A DNA stretch of 64,000 nt from Photobacterium aquimaris (GTDB lineage: Bacteria > Pseudomonadota > Gammaproteobacteria > Enterobacterales > Vibrionaceae): NCBI RefSeq assembly GCF_002954455.1, contig NZ_MSCC01000002.1:221501-285500 (forward strand). Reading direction: 5' to 3'. The translations under genes were made by a program, and so were the position numbers. Positions 10,201 to 17,416 of this stretch are shown in pieces. Below the pieces are notes generated by a model. That model saw only the letters and a list, made by a program, of their open reading frames with translations, had not been told where the DNA came from and ran no database searches. Each line of letters opens with the position of its first letter. The stretch's first letter is position 1.

Positions 10201-10436
10201 AATAACAGTGCGTCTATCATTTGCACTGCATGTTTATCTGCTCGTACACGTGCAATGAGTTCTGCGGCTTGTTGCTCAATATCGTAACGCTCTTGAACAG
10301 AGGGCGCAGCTAATGGCAATAACTGAGTCAACCACCATGATTCATCAACATCATAATGGGGAGAAATCAACGACCATAACCGATCGAGTGGTTGATCAAT
10401 AAAAGAAGGCTGAAGAACATCAGCTGCATTGAACAT
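7296..10436 (-). CDS. putA: bifunctional proline dehydrogenase / L-glutamate gamma-semialdehyde dehydrogenase PutA
   Basis: A 1046-residue bifunctional enzyme that oxidises proline to glutamate in two steps, the first with FAD and the membrane quinone pool, the second with NAD. The proline dehydrogenase barrel spans about residues 80-470, with the conserved RLVKGAYWD and MATHN-like segments. The aldehyde dehydrogenase domain covers about 590-1030 with PWNFPLAIFIGQ, the catalytic Glu in FIAETGGQNAM and Cys in SAGQRCSALR, and the C-terminal PFGGQGQSGTGPKAGGP. It lacks an N-terminal ribbon-helix-helix DNA-binding domain, so it should not be its own repressor as in E. coli. The C-terminal ALDH-like domain is encoded separately just downstream. 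No putP transporter is in view. Confidence 0.95.
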   Translation of the reverse strand: MFNAADVLQPSFIDQPLDRLWSLISPHYDVDESWWLTQLLPLAAPSVQERYDIEQQAAELIARVRADKHAVQMIDALLLEYSLDTKEGILLMCLAEALMRIPDAATADALIRDKLTVADWKSHLKNSDSLFVNASTWGLMLTGKVVGLGRSDNDSSSDVINRLVNKMSEPVIRQAMHQAMKIMGHQFVLGRDINEAMKNGKLKRDQGFSYSFDMLGEAALTTTDASKYYQDYLTAIVAVGRDNHAAYKGANASSPNPTMSIKLSALHPRYDVASEARVLNEMYDSVLSLLVCAREYNVGITIDAEEADRLELSLKLFKQLYQAPQLRGWGRFGIVVQAYSKRALPVLAWVAGLAKQQGDVIPLRLVKGAYWDSELKLSQQGGYSAYPVFTRKEATDTSYLACARMLLSPALNGVIYPQFATHNAHTVSAIVAMASHKHYEFQRLHGMGDALYNHVMAIHHPQIRIYAPVGSHKDLLPYLVRRLLENGANSSFVHRLVDADCPIAELIEHPVDRLEKCQTLHNNLIPLPADIFGDERLNSTAINIDIDAQWQPFSTAVAAFVEHQWQAVPLPITTPDVTAEIITVTAPYDRREVVGEVTFATEVQVDEAISQAANAFNDWSTSAASVRCYYLCLLAEQLQQHQHELVALCHREAGKTIQDSIDEIREAVDFCRYYAQQATLRFESSQQITNYHGNEQQLRYQGRGVFVCISPWNFPLAIFIGQISAALAAGNTVVAKPAEQTSLIAYRAIELLLETGIPAGVIQLLPGRGANIGQQLLSDERIAGVVFTGSTPTAQAINRTLAARACPPVPFIAETGGQNAMIVDSTALPEQVVRDVVRSAFASAGQRCSALRVLFVQADIADRVIDLIKGAMAEIKVGRPELHCTDVGPVIDRTARNKLLTHIETLKNQAKLITQTPLSAECQFGDFVPPTAFEISDITLLEQEHFGPILHVIRFKANALYQIIDQINHTGFGLTLAIHSRNERTYLDIEQRVHVGNCYINRDQVGATVGVQPFGGQGQSGTGPKAGGPHYLYRFTQDCILPINNQ

Positions 10437-10960
10437 AGCAAATACCTCAATATAATCGGCACCATTAACACATTATCCACACAGGAAATATTACAGTGTT
10501 GTTGTTTTATATCGACATGATGCTGATAAGCGATAATCGTCTTGCTATTTTCTCTGAATATTTTTAGTCAAACTTTGCTGATTAACAAAATCAGATGCAA
10601 ACACAGCCTTAGTTATAACGTTTAATACGTAACCTCATCAACAATGGTCAACAATTCATTATCACCCACACCAACAAAGGTATGATCACAATTTGATGGT
10701 GACTATGACAGTGGTAACTCACAGTTTAAGCTAGACTGATTACAGTTGTAACTTCTGTAGCATCATTGCTTCCTTACATATGACGGTTTATAACGACGTT
10801 TCATTGCCTCTAAAATAATCACCTACGTACATTTCAACTAAATAGTTACCCACTTTTTTGTGGATAAAACAAAAAAACATCCAAATATCAATATATTAAT
10901 AATTTCAACAATAATAGTTAATATATTGATATTTAAAAACTGCCCCCTGTCTCTACCAAT
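10437..10960. other. intergenic region upstream of putA, with a long inverted repeat
   Basis: About 520 bp of AT-rich sequence with no credible coding frame. It should contain the putA promoter, but I cannot point to a clear operator. Its right end holds a 17-bp perfect inverted repeat, listed separately. Confidence 0.5.
10883..10934. repeat. 17-bp perfect inverted repeat
   Basis: The arm AAATATCAATATATTAA at 10883-10899 is perfectly complementary to 10918-10934, with an 18-bp spacer. It is AT-rich and has no T-run typical of a terminator. It lies just beyond the structured-RNA terminator. It could be a protein-binding site or an element end; nothing nearby decides this. Confidence 0.7.
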
Positions 10961-10989
10961 AAAAAAAGCCGCACTATATCAGTGCGGCT
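10961..10989 (-). terminator. strong Rho-independent terminator, minus strand
   Basis: A 9-bp GC-rich stem (AGCCGCACT at 10967-10975, complement at 10981-10989), a 5-nt loop and, on the minus strand, a run of seven T. No annotated gene ends here, so it implies an unannotated leftward transcript. Confidence 0.8.
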
Positions 10990-11345
10990 AGGATGTTGCG
11001 CTTGAATGTACTTACATGGCACATCAAGTTTGTTACGCTTCGTCACTCATTACGTTGAGCTTGGCGTGTCCGATAACTATGTATGGACGCATATTTTGAC
11101 GAAGAAGCAAGAGTTTTACGGTATTGCTATCCAAATTGTTAACAACTAAGAGTGTTACCTTAGAAGCTTTTACGTATTTAACTTACTGTTACGCGTTGCA
11201 ACTTGATTGTTATTAATAACGGGTTGAATAGGTCTACTAATAACAACCGGGACCTGAATCCCTGAGTTAGATGGAAAACAGCTTGTTTCCTCCGTAAGCT
11301 CGATAATATATCTCAGTTCAGGTTAATTAAACTATGGTAGATAAA
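10961..11345 (-). ncRNA. candidate structured RNA or dispersed repeat ending in a terminator
   Basis: A block of about 385 bp that is less AT-rich than its surroundings and has several nested complementary segments: CCTGAA and CTGAG arms around 11250-11330, a GGAAAAC/GTTTCC hairpin near 11272-11292, TTGTTATTA/TAATAACAA near 11205-11250, and CTAAG/CTTAG near 11145-11165. On the minus strand it ends in the terminator at 10961-10989. This suggests a regulatory RNA transcribed leftward. No known sRNA family was recognised; few GGA motifs are present, which argues against a CsrB-type RNA. Short frames exist on both strands (for example 11006-11149 on the plus strand, 47 codons) but lack a convincing ribosome-binding site. 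It could also be a copy of a dispersed genomic repeat. Confidence 0.4.
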
Positions 11346-11855
11346 TCACAAATAGGCAAATTTTAAGCTGTGATCTAAGCCAAAAATAAACAATAATAAT
11401 AGTTTAAATATTAATCCTATTATTTTTCAACGTACTAATTCAAATAGGTCACTTAGAATATATAATCTAGAGTTATATTCATAACAATGCCTATTGAAAT
11501 ATAAAACTTGAAATTAATATTATCATTTAAATATGAATGATGTTTTTATTTTCTAATAAGCATTACATTAATAGAAAATAATGACTCTAAAAAAGACAAT
11601 TATATAATAAATAGCCTTTAGATTATTATGCTATTGTTTTTCAGATTTATAAAAAACCACACAAACCATCAAAAATGAAATCTCTGTTTTACTAAAAAAA
11701 ACCTCAAAACGTGATCTAACAATGAGATTTAAAATTCCATAAAAAAACTAGGAAAAAGTCTTAATCCCTTTTCCTGTTGTATCGGTATTGTCTCGTCTGC
11801 CGCGATTTGTCTCATTAAATACAAATCTGATTTAAGCCCTAACGAGATTCTACCG
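11346..11855. other. AT-rich region upstream of uhpT
   Basis: About 510 bp, strongly AT-rich, with no coding frame. It must hold the uhpT promoter and regulatory sites. No TGGCA-type UhpA box or clear CRP palindrome was recognised. The stretch 11760-11850 is the likely core promoter area. Confidence 0.4.
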
Positions 11856-13244
11856 ATGGAATTATCAATACTTCAACGCGTCCGCAAGCCTACGCTTGAC
11901 TTGTCGCCAAAAGAACGTCGAAAACTATGGTTCTCTCCTTTTTTAAAGTCCTATTTAGTTGTTTTCGTTAGTTATATGGCCATGTACTTGGTACGTAAAA
12001 ACTTTAATATTGCCCAGAATGATATGATTTCTGACTATGGCATGAGTTTGACTCAGCTAGGTACCATTGGTTTAGGTTTTTCAATTACTTATGGTGTTGG
12101 TAAAACGATTTTAAACTATTGGTCTGGCGGTAAAAATGCCAAAAACATTTTGCCATTAGGGCTATTACTATCAGGTTTTTGTATTCTTGGTATGGGCTTA
12201 GTCATGGGGCCAAGTTCTAGCCAATTCATTATGATGACTATCCTTTATGCGGCCTCAGGTTTCTTCCAATCAGGCGGTGGTTCTAACTCTGTTGTTACTA
12301 TTACCAACTGGACACCACGCAACCGTCGCGGTCTTGGGGTTGGCTTCTGGAACATCTCTCATAATGCAGGTGGAGCATTAGCGGCAGCTGTCGCAATGTT
12401 TGGTGCTGATTACTTCTTTGGCGGTGACGTACAAGGTATGTTTATCTTCCCCGCTGTAATTGCGATTATTATTGCGATTATTGGCTTCTTTATGGGTAAC
12501 GATAGCCCAGAAGCCTATGGCCTTGGTACAGTCGAAGACATTTTTGAAGAACAAATTTCAGAAGAAGATAATGCAGTTAAAGAAAACAAACTAACGAAGA
12601 TGGAAATTTTCAAGAAGTATGTTTTGTTTAACAAAGTTATCTGGATACTTTGTTTTGCTAACGTTTTCCTTTACATCGTACGTAGTGGTATCGATCAATG
12701 GTCGACAGTATATGCGCACCAAATATTAGGATTCTCTAAAGACGTAGCAAACTCAGGTTTTACTATGTTTGAAATAGGTGCATTAGTCGGTACCTGTTTA
12801 TGGGGCTTATTATCAGACTTATTTAATGGTCGCCGTGGTGCTGTATCTTGTATTGCATTGATTGGTATCGTCTTTACCTTAGGTTACTACCAACATGCAG
12901 ATTCTATTTTTGCCTATAAAGCATCGTTATTTGCGTTAGGCTTCTTGGTATTTGCGCCTCAACTCCTGATTGGTGTAGCTGCAATTGGCTTTGTACCTAA
13001 ACAAGGTTTGGCTGCAGCGGATGGTGTTAAAGGTACTTTTGCTTACTTAATCGGTGACTCATTTGCAAAAATTGGTCTTGGTTATATTGCTGAAGGCAAC
13101 CCTTTCTTTGGTCTTGATGGCTGGACTGGTACATTTGCAGCGATCAAAGCAGCAGCGATTGCTTGTTGTGTATTAATGGCAATAGTGGCACTTTTTGAAG
13201 AAATTAAAATTAAAAAGTTAGCACGACAGTCACTCACAAATTAA
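11856..13244 (+). CDS. uhpT: hexose phosphate:phosphate antiporter UhpT
   Basis: A 462-residue major facilitator protein nearly colinear with E. coli UhpT: it begins with a VRKPTLDL-type N-terminus, followed by [25 protein letters not shown] and the strongly conserved [30 protein letters not shown] and [10 protein letters not shown] segments. Twelve membrane helices are expected. It exchanges external sugar phosphates for internal phosphate across the inner membrane. The usual uhpABC sensor-regulator genes are not adjacent, so control either comes from elsewhere or differs. It is a single-gene unit, flanked by a long upstream region and a strong terminator. Confidence 0.93.
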   Translation: MELSILQRVRKPTLDLSPKERRKLWFSPFLKSYLVVFVSYMAMYLVRKNFNIAQNDMISDYGMSLTQLGTIGLGFSITYGVGKTILNYWSGGKNAKNILPLGLLLSGFCILGMGLVMGPSSSQFIMMTILYAASGFFQSGGGSNSVVTITNWTPRNRRGLGVGFWNISHNAGGALAAAVAMFGADYFFGGDVQGMFIFPAVIAIIIAIIGFFMGNDSPEAYGLGTVEDIFEEQISEEDNAVKENKLTKMEIFKKYVLFNKVIWILCFANVFLYIVRSGIDQWSTVYAHQILGFSKDVANSGFTMFEIGALVGTCLWGLLSDLFNGRRGAVSCIALIGIVFTLGYYQHADSIFAYKASLFALGFLVFAPQLLIGVAAIGFVPKQGLAAADGVKGTFAYLIGDSFAKIGLGYIAEGNPFFGLDGWTGTFAAIKAAAIACCVLMAIVALFEEIKIKKLARQSLTN

Positions 13245-13260
13245 GAACCTAAATTTTATA

Positions 13261-13299
13261 AAAACCCTTATAATTAAAACAATTATAAGGGTTTTTTAT
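13261..13299 (+). terminator. Rho-independent terminator after uhpT
   Basis: A 15-bp perfect stem (AAAACCCTTATAATT at 13261-13275 with complement at 13281-13295), a 5-nt loop, and a T-run. Confidence 0.88.
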
Positions 13300-13601
13300 T
13301 ATCTCCCACCCGTAAAGATAGAGTTTTTATTCTAATTAATAATAAGCTTAATTAGCAATTAAAATATAATAGCTATCTCAGCATTAATATAAAAATACAA
13401 AACTTCCGTTCACGATAATTTAAATATCTATTGATAGTTATTATTAATATTTGACTACATAATAGTACAAAAAGTCAGTTAAATGTCAGCATTTCAATAC
13501 GGTCATGCCTAAAGAAATAATTTAGCGTATTATCGCTATTTAATAAGATCCATATATATCACTATAAGATTGGCACAATATAAGTGCTGACTGGAATAAT
13601 T
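13300..13601. other. intergenic region upstream of the DUF1800 gene
   Basis: About 300 bp of AT-rich sequence with no gene. It presumably carries the promoter of the DUF1800-DUF1501 pair; no specific operator was recognised. Confidence 0.4.
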
Positions 13602-15152
13602 ATGACTGACACCAAAATATACAGCGATGACCGCCGTCAATGCGCTAAATTTCTTTATCGTGGTTCATTTGGTCCTAAAAAAGGGCAAATTGAACATCTG
13701 CAAAAAAATGGCTTTGATGCTTGGTTTGATGAACAATTTTCGACCCCTCCTACTTACCACTTACCAAAATTAAGAGCTATTCTCGGCAGTTCCAATTTTA
13801 TAAATGCCCAAGATGATATGCGCCAAGGAATATGGTGGCAATGTGTTATTACTGGTGAAGATCAATTACGCCAACGTATGGCTTATGCATTAAGTCAATT
13901 ATTTGTGGTCTCTTCACATGGCGTTGGATCATTAAATGAAGGCTTAGCCAATTATTATGACCTCTTAGTTGATAATGCTTTTGGTAATTTCAGAACCTTA
14001 TTTAGAGAAATTACCATTAGCGCCATGATGGGACAATACCTAACATTATCAGGTAGCAAAAAGCATAATCCACAAACAAATACCTTTCCAGACGAGAATT
14101 ATCCTCGCGAATGCATGCAGTTATTCACCATCGGATTATGGCAACTTGATAAATATGGTGAGCCAGTACTAGATCAATATGGCAATAAAATACCTACTTA
14201 TAATCAAGATGATGTTGAGAATATGTCACGTTTACTCTGTGGCTGGAATATCAAGTATGAAAATTGGCGCCATGATTGGATCAATCCGATGCAACCTGAT
14301 AACAGTCAGCATGATATGGATGAAAAAAATGTGATGGGGAACCATTTCCCAGCAGGCCAAGATGCAAACCAAGATCTTGATGGTATGGTTGATATGTTAT
14401 TTAACCATGATAATACCCCTGTTTTTATAGCAATCCATCTTATTAAACGTTTTGTAACCAGTAACCCTGGCCGTAATCATATTCAACGTGTTGCTAATGT
14501 ATTTGAAGATAATGGCGATGGTGTACGTGGTGACTTACAGGCCACCATTAAAGCTGTTCTAACAGACCCTGATGTTTGGGCTGGCTTTGGCCATGGTGCA
14601 GGACAAGGAGTTAACGGTGAACATCAACATTTTGGTTTACTAAAAGAGCCCCTTATTGTTGTTGCTAATCAGTTACGTGCATTGGATATGCAAGCTGTGG
14701 GTGATTATTGGTGGGATACTCAATGGGCAGAAGTCACTTATGGTCAAGCTGCACTCTGTGCTGAAACCGTATTTAACTTCTATAAACCTGACGATGCCCC
14801 CCAAGGTGAAATAGCTAATTTAGGCCTTGCAGCACCTGAATTTACCATTATTACTACCGATATCATGCGTAGAACCCACAATAGAATGTGGTACAACATT
14901 TTAAAATGGAAGAACACAGACGATAAAGATTGGCATTGGGATCGTAGTGATTTCAATGACCTTTCTATGGGAACAACAGAATATGTCGCACTTATTAATG
15001 AACGTTTCTTTGGCGGTTTGATGTCACAAAGTTTACAGGATTATATGTATAGATCGTTATCGACACATACTTCACCTAGTCAGCTTAATCTTCGTTTTAT
15101 TAACGCTATTTATATTGCAACAACTGCACCTGAATTTTTCTGTGAAGGATAA
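13602..15152 (+). CDS. DUF1800 family protein
   Basis: A 516-residue protein of the DUF1800 family, recognised by its N-terminal FLYRGSFGPKKGQIEHLQ and the conserved blocks MQLFTIGLWQL, LIKRFVTSNPG and ETVFNFYKPDD. The function of the family is not established. I used the ATG at 13602, preceded by GGAATAAT, instead of the upstream GTG at 13584. No signal peptide is visible, unlike its partner gene, so secretion could occur by co-export with the Tat-targeted partner (inference). The 6-bp gap to the DUF1501 gene indicates an operon; the two families usually occur together. Confidence 0.85.
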   Translation: MTDTKIYSDDRRQCAKFLYRGSFGPKKGQIEHLQKNGFDAWFDEQFSTPPTYHLPKLRAILGSSNFINAQDDMRQGIWWQCVITGEDQLRQRMAYALSQLFVVSSHGVGSLNEGLANYYDLLVDNAFGNFRTLFREITISAMMGQYLTLSGSKKHNPQTNTFPDENYPRECMQLFTIGLWQLDKYGEPVLDQYGNKIPTYNQDDVENMSRLLCGWNIKYENWRHDWINPMQPDNSQHDMDEKNVMGNHFPAGQDANQDLDGMVDMLFNHDNTPVFIAIHLIKRFVTSNPGRNHIQRVANVFEDNGDGVRGDLQATIKAVLTDPDVWAGFGHGAGQGVNGEHQHFGLLKEPLIVVANQLRALDMQAVGDYWWDTQWAEVTYGQAALCAETVFNFYKPDDAPQGEIANLGLAAPEFTIITTDIMRRTHNRMWYNILKWKNTDDKDWHWDRSDFNDLSMGTTEYVALINERFFGGLMSQSLQDYMYRSLSTHTSPSQLNLRFINAIYIATTAPEFFCEG

Positions 15153-15158
15153 TTAACA

Positions 15159-16493
15159 ATGAAATTATCACGTCGACGTTTTTTAAAAACCAGTGCCATT
15201 GTTAGTGCGACAACACTGTCTGCATCTACTTTTGCCTCATCACTCACGCCCACTGATGATATACAACCATCAGACAATGCTAATAAAGCCTTAGTGTGTG
15301 TATTTCTGTTTGGTGGTAACGATGCCTACAATATGATCGTACCCACACCGGGTTGTGATGCCTACCAAGATTATAAAGCTGCAAGGCCTATAATGGGCTT
15401 ACCAGAAACCCAATTAAGTCCATTAAACTTAACCACCTCTAATGGTGTACCACTCAGTATCGATAATAATATGTCATCATTATTACCGTTGTTTGAGTCT
15501 GGTGATGCAACGGCAATTATCAATTCAGGTCAATTGGTCCAGCCTACCACTCGAGATGATATCAGTAATGCCAAGGTTACATTACCACAATTTCTAATGG
15601 CACATAACCAACAGCAAGACCTATGGCAATTAGGTACTGAAAATCTGGGTAATGCCTATGGTTGGGCAGGAAGAATGATGGAAATGCTTGGTGCTAGCGG
15701 CAGTCTATCACCGTTGATTTCAGTAAACCAAGGTCAAAAATTACTCCGTTATAAGACAGCTCAGCAGACAGTAGTAAACCGCGACGGCTCAGGTATCTAT
15801 GCTGGTTGGAAAAGCGAAGAGCGTCTTGATGGTTACTTTGCGCACTTTACTCAACGCAAATATAGCAATATTTATATGCGTAATTATGCCAGTGCAATGT
15901 CGCATAACGTCTCTGAAAATGAAGCCATAACAAAGATTCTTGCTGACCACCCAAGTCATTATAGCTACCCCGAATCAGATTTAGCAGAGCAGCTAGAAAT
16001 GGTCAGTCGTTTAATTAAAGCACGCGATGATATGCATCAGCAACGTCAAGTGTTTTTTGTTGGTCTTGAGGGCTTCGATACCCATAAGAATCAGAAAAAA
16101 ACCCATCCACAGCTGCTCCAGCAAGTCAGTGATGCATTAAGTGCTTTTAATGCTGATATGGTAGATAGTGGTCTCAATGATCAAGTAACCTGTATCACAA
16201 TGTCTGATTTTGGACGTCGCTTACAAGCCAATGCCAGTGGAACCGATCATGGCTGGGCTGGCCACCAAATTGTTACTGGAGGCGCAGTTCGAGGTAATAA
16301 TGTTTATGGCGAATGGCCACAATTAACCGTAAATAGCCAACATAATTATAATAATGGTCGTATTATTCCAACCATCGCAGCAGATCAGGTTAATGCCTCA
16401 CTGTGTCGTTGGTTAGGTCTCTCAGAACCTCAAATATTGTCTATATTTCCTAACTTAAATAATTTTGATTCACCGTATATTGAATTTATTTAA
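15159..16493 (+). CDS. DUF1501 family protein, Tat-exported
   Basis: A 444-residue protein with a twin-arginine signal (SRRRFLKTSA at residues 4-13) followed by a hydrophobic stretch and likely cleavage after about residue 27, so it is exported folded to the periplasm. The mature part fits DUF1501, a branch of the alkaline phosphatase/sulfatase-like superfamily: FLFGGNDAYNMIVP near the N-terminus, EGFDTHKNQ and MSDFGRRLQANASGTDHGWAGH with metal-binding-type Asp and His residues near the C-terminus. The substrate is unknown. It is the second gene of the DUF1800-DUF1501 pair. Confidence 0.87.
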   Translation: MKLSRRRFLKTSAIVSATTLSASTFASSLTPTDDIQPSDNANKALVCVFLFGGNDAYNMIVPTPGCDAYQDYKAARPIMGLPETQLSPLNLTTSNGVPLSIDNNMSSLLPLFESGDATAIINSGQLVQPTTRDDISNAKVTLPQFLMAHNQQQDLWQLGTENLGNAYGWAGRMMEMLGASGSLSPLISVNQGQKLLRYKTAQQTVVNRDGSGIYAGWKSEERLDGYFAHFTQRKYSNIYMRNYASAMSHNVSENEAITKILADHPSHYSYPESDLAEQLEMVSRLIKARDDMHQQRQVFFVGLEGFDTHKNQKKTHPQLLQQVSDALSAFNADMVDSGLNDQVTCITMSDFGRRLQANASGTDHGWAGHQIVTGGAVRGNNVYGEWPQLTVNSQHNYNNGRIIPTIAADQVNASLCRWLGLSEPQILSIFPNLNNFDSPYIEFI

Positions 16494-16584
16494 TTACGAT
16501 AAATGAAAACTGATTACATTCATTATTTTGCCATCTTATGATGAAATAATAATGAAAATAACAAGATTATTATTAATTTAATAT

Positions 16585-16611
16585 AATCAGCCATAATGTT
16601 TATGGCTGATT
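16585..16611. terminator. hairpin between convergent genes
   Basis: A perfect 12-bp stem (AATCAGCCATAA at 16585-16596, complement at 16600-16611) with a 3-nt loop. It lies between the DUF1501 gene and a convergent small gene, so it may work in both directions; the T-run is weak on both sides. Confidence 0.65.
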
Positions 16612-16629
16612 CTTGTAATAAAAAAGCAA

Positions 16630-16833
16630 TTAAGCATCAGAAGATTCAATACTCATCTGAAGCACATCTTCACCAGCGACAGCAAAATGTAACTCAATAC
16701 TACCTTTTGATGTTATGTTTTTTATTAGCTTTATATCATGTTGACTATATTGTTTTAAAACAAGATCATGAATTTCAGAAATCAATTTATCTTTATCCAC
16801 TACTGTTGTTGTTTTTTTGCTTTCAAACCACAT
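16630..16833 (-). CDS. small hypothetical protein
   Basis: A 67-residue frame starting MWFESKKTTTVVDKD and ending MSIESSDA. The amphipathic, charged composition looks like a real soluble protein, more so than the opposite-strand frame at 16596-16835. The frame stays open to a TTG at 16899, which would add a hydrophobic N-terminal segment; neither start has a good ribosome-binding site. Function unknown. Confidence 0.45.
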   Translation of the reverse strand: MWFESKKTTTVVDKDKLISEIHDLVLKQYSQHDIKLIKNITSKGSIELHFAVAGEDVLQMSIESSDA

Positions 16834-16899
16834 AAAACATTTCACATACTGATTATAAACACAGTAATAATAAACCAGAACAATGATTTTCAGAAGCAA

Positions 16900-17416
16900 A
16901 TAACTGTTAGTAAATATTAATCACATCACAAAGATAACCACAAAAAACAACAATTGAGTCAAATTAGCATCATTTAAATTAAATATTCATATTCCCACTT
17001 AGTAACACTGACTTGAGGTGACTGTTTTCTGCCTTTGGGATAATTAGCATCACAGTAACGATTCATTCACTGTTACCCAATATTATATGTGTCAAATAAA
17101 CGCTGTATTGATATGAGTAGTTCTGCTATTAACTTTTTTAATCACAATAAAACCCTTCCAATATAAAACCATACTTAATATATAATAAACCATTATTAAT
17201 ACGTGGTAATAATTACTTCCATACATTTAAAATTTAATATCAAATAAAAGCTACTGATTTTAAAAATTATTTAACTATTACGATAAAACGCGACACAAAT
17301 GTAATTGATATCTATTACCGTTTAAAATAAAATATATTAATAATCACACTAATATACTTATCGTCTTCTCACTATTAGTACTCTTTTAATGACAACATTA
17401 TGTTCGGAGAATAATA
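16900..17416. other. intergenic region upstream of feoB; no feoA found
   Basis: About 515 bp, AT-rich, without a coding frame of 60 codons or more. feoA, a gene of about 75 codons that usually precedes feoB, was looked for and not seen. The segment 17295-17320 (AATTGATATCTATTAC) loosely resembles Fur or FNR half-sites, but the match is weak. Confidence 0.4.

Noticed and set aside
11006-11149. 47-codon plus-strand frame inside the structured block
   Set aside because: No ribosome-binding site at proper spacing, and the minus-strand terminator suggests RNA transcription in the other direction. It remains possible that it belongs to a dispersed repeat.
16596-16835. 79-codon plus-strand frame opposite the small minus-strand gene
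   Set aside because: It starts inside the terminator hairpin and its composition looks like an antisense shadow of the more protein-like minus frame.
16990-17416. Search for feoA or a feoA remnant before feoB
   Set aside because: No frame of suitable length and no recognisable FeoA motif on either strand.
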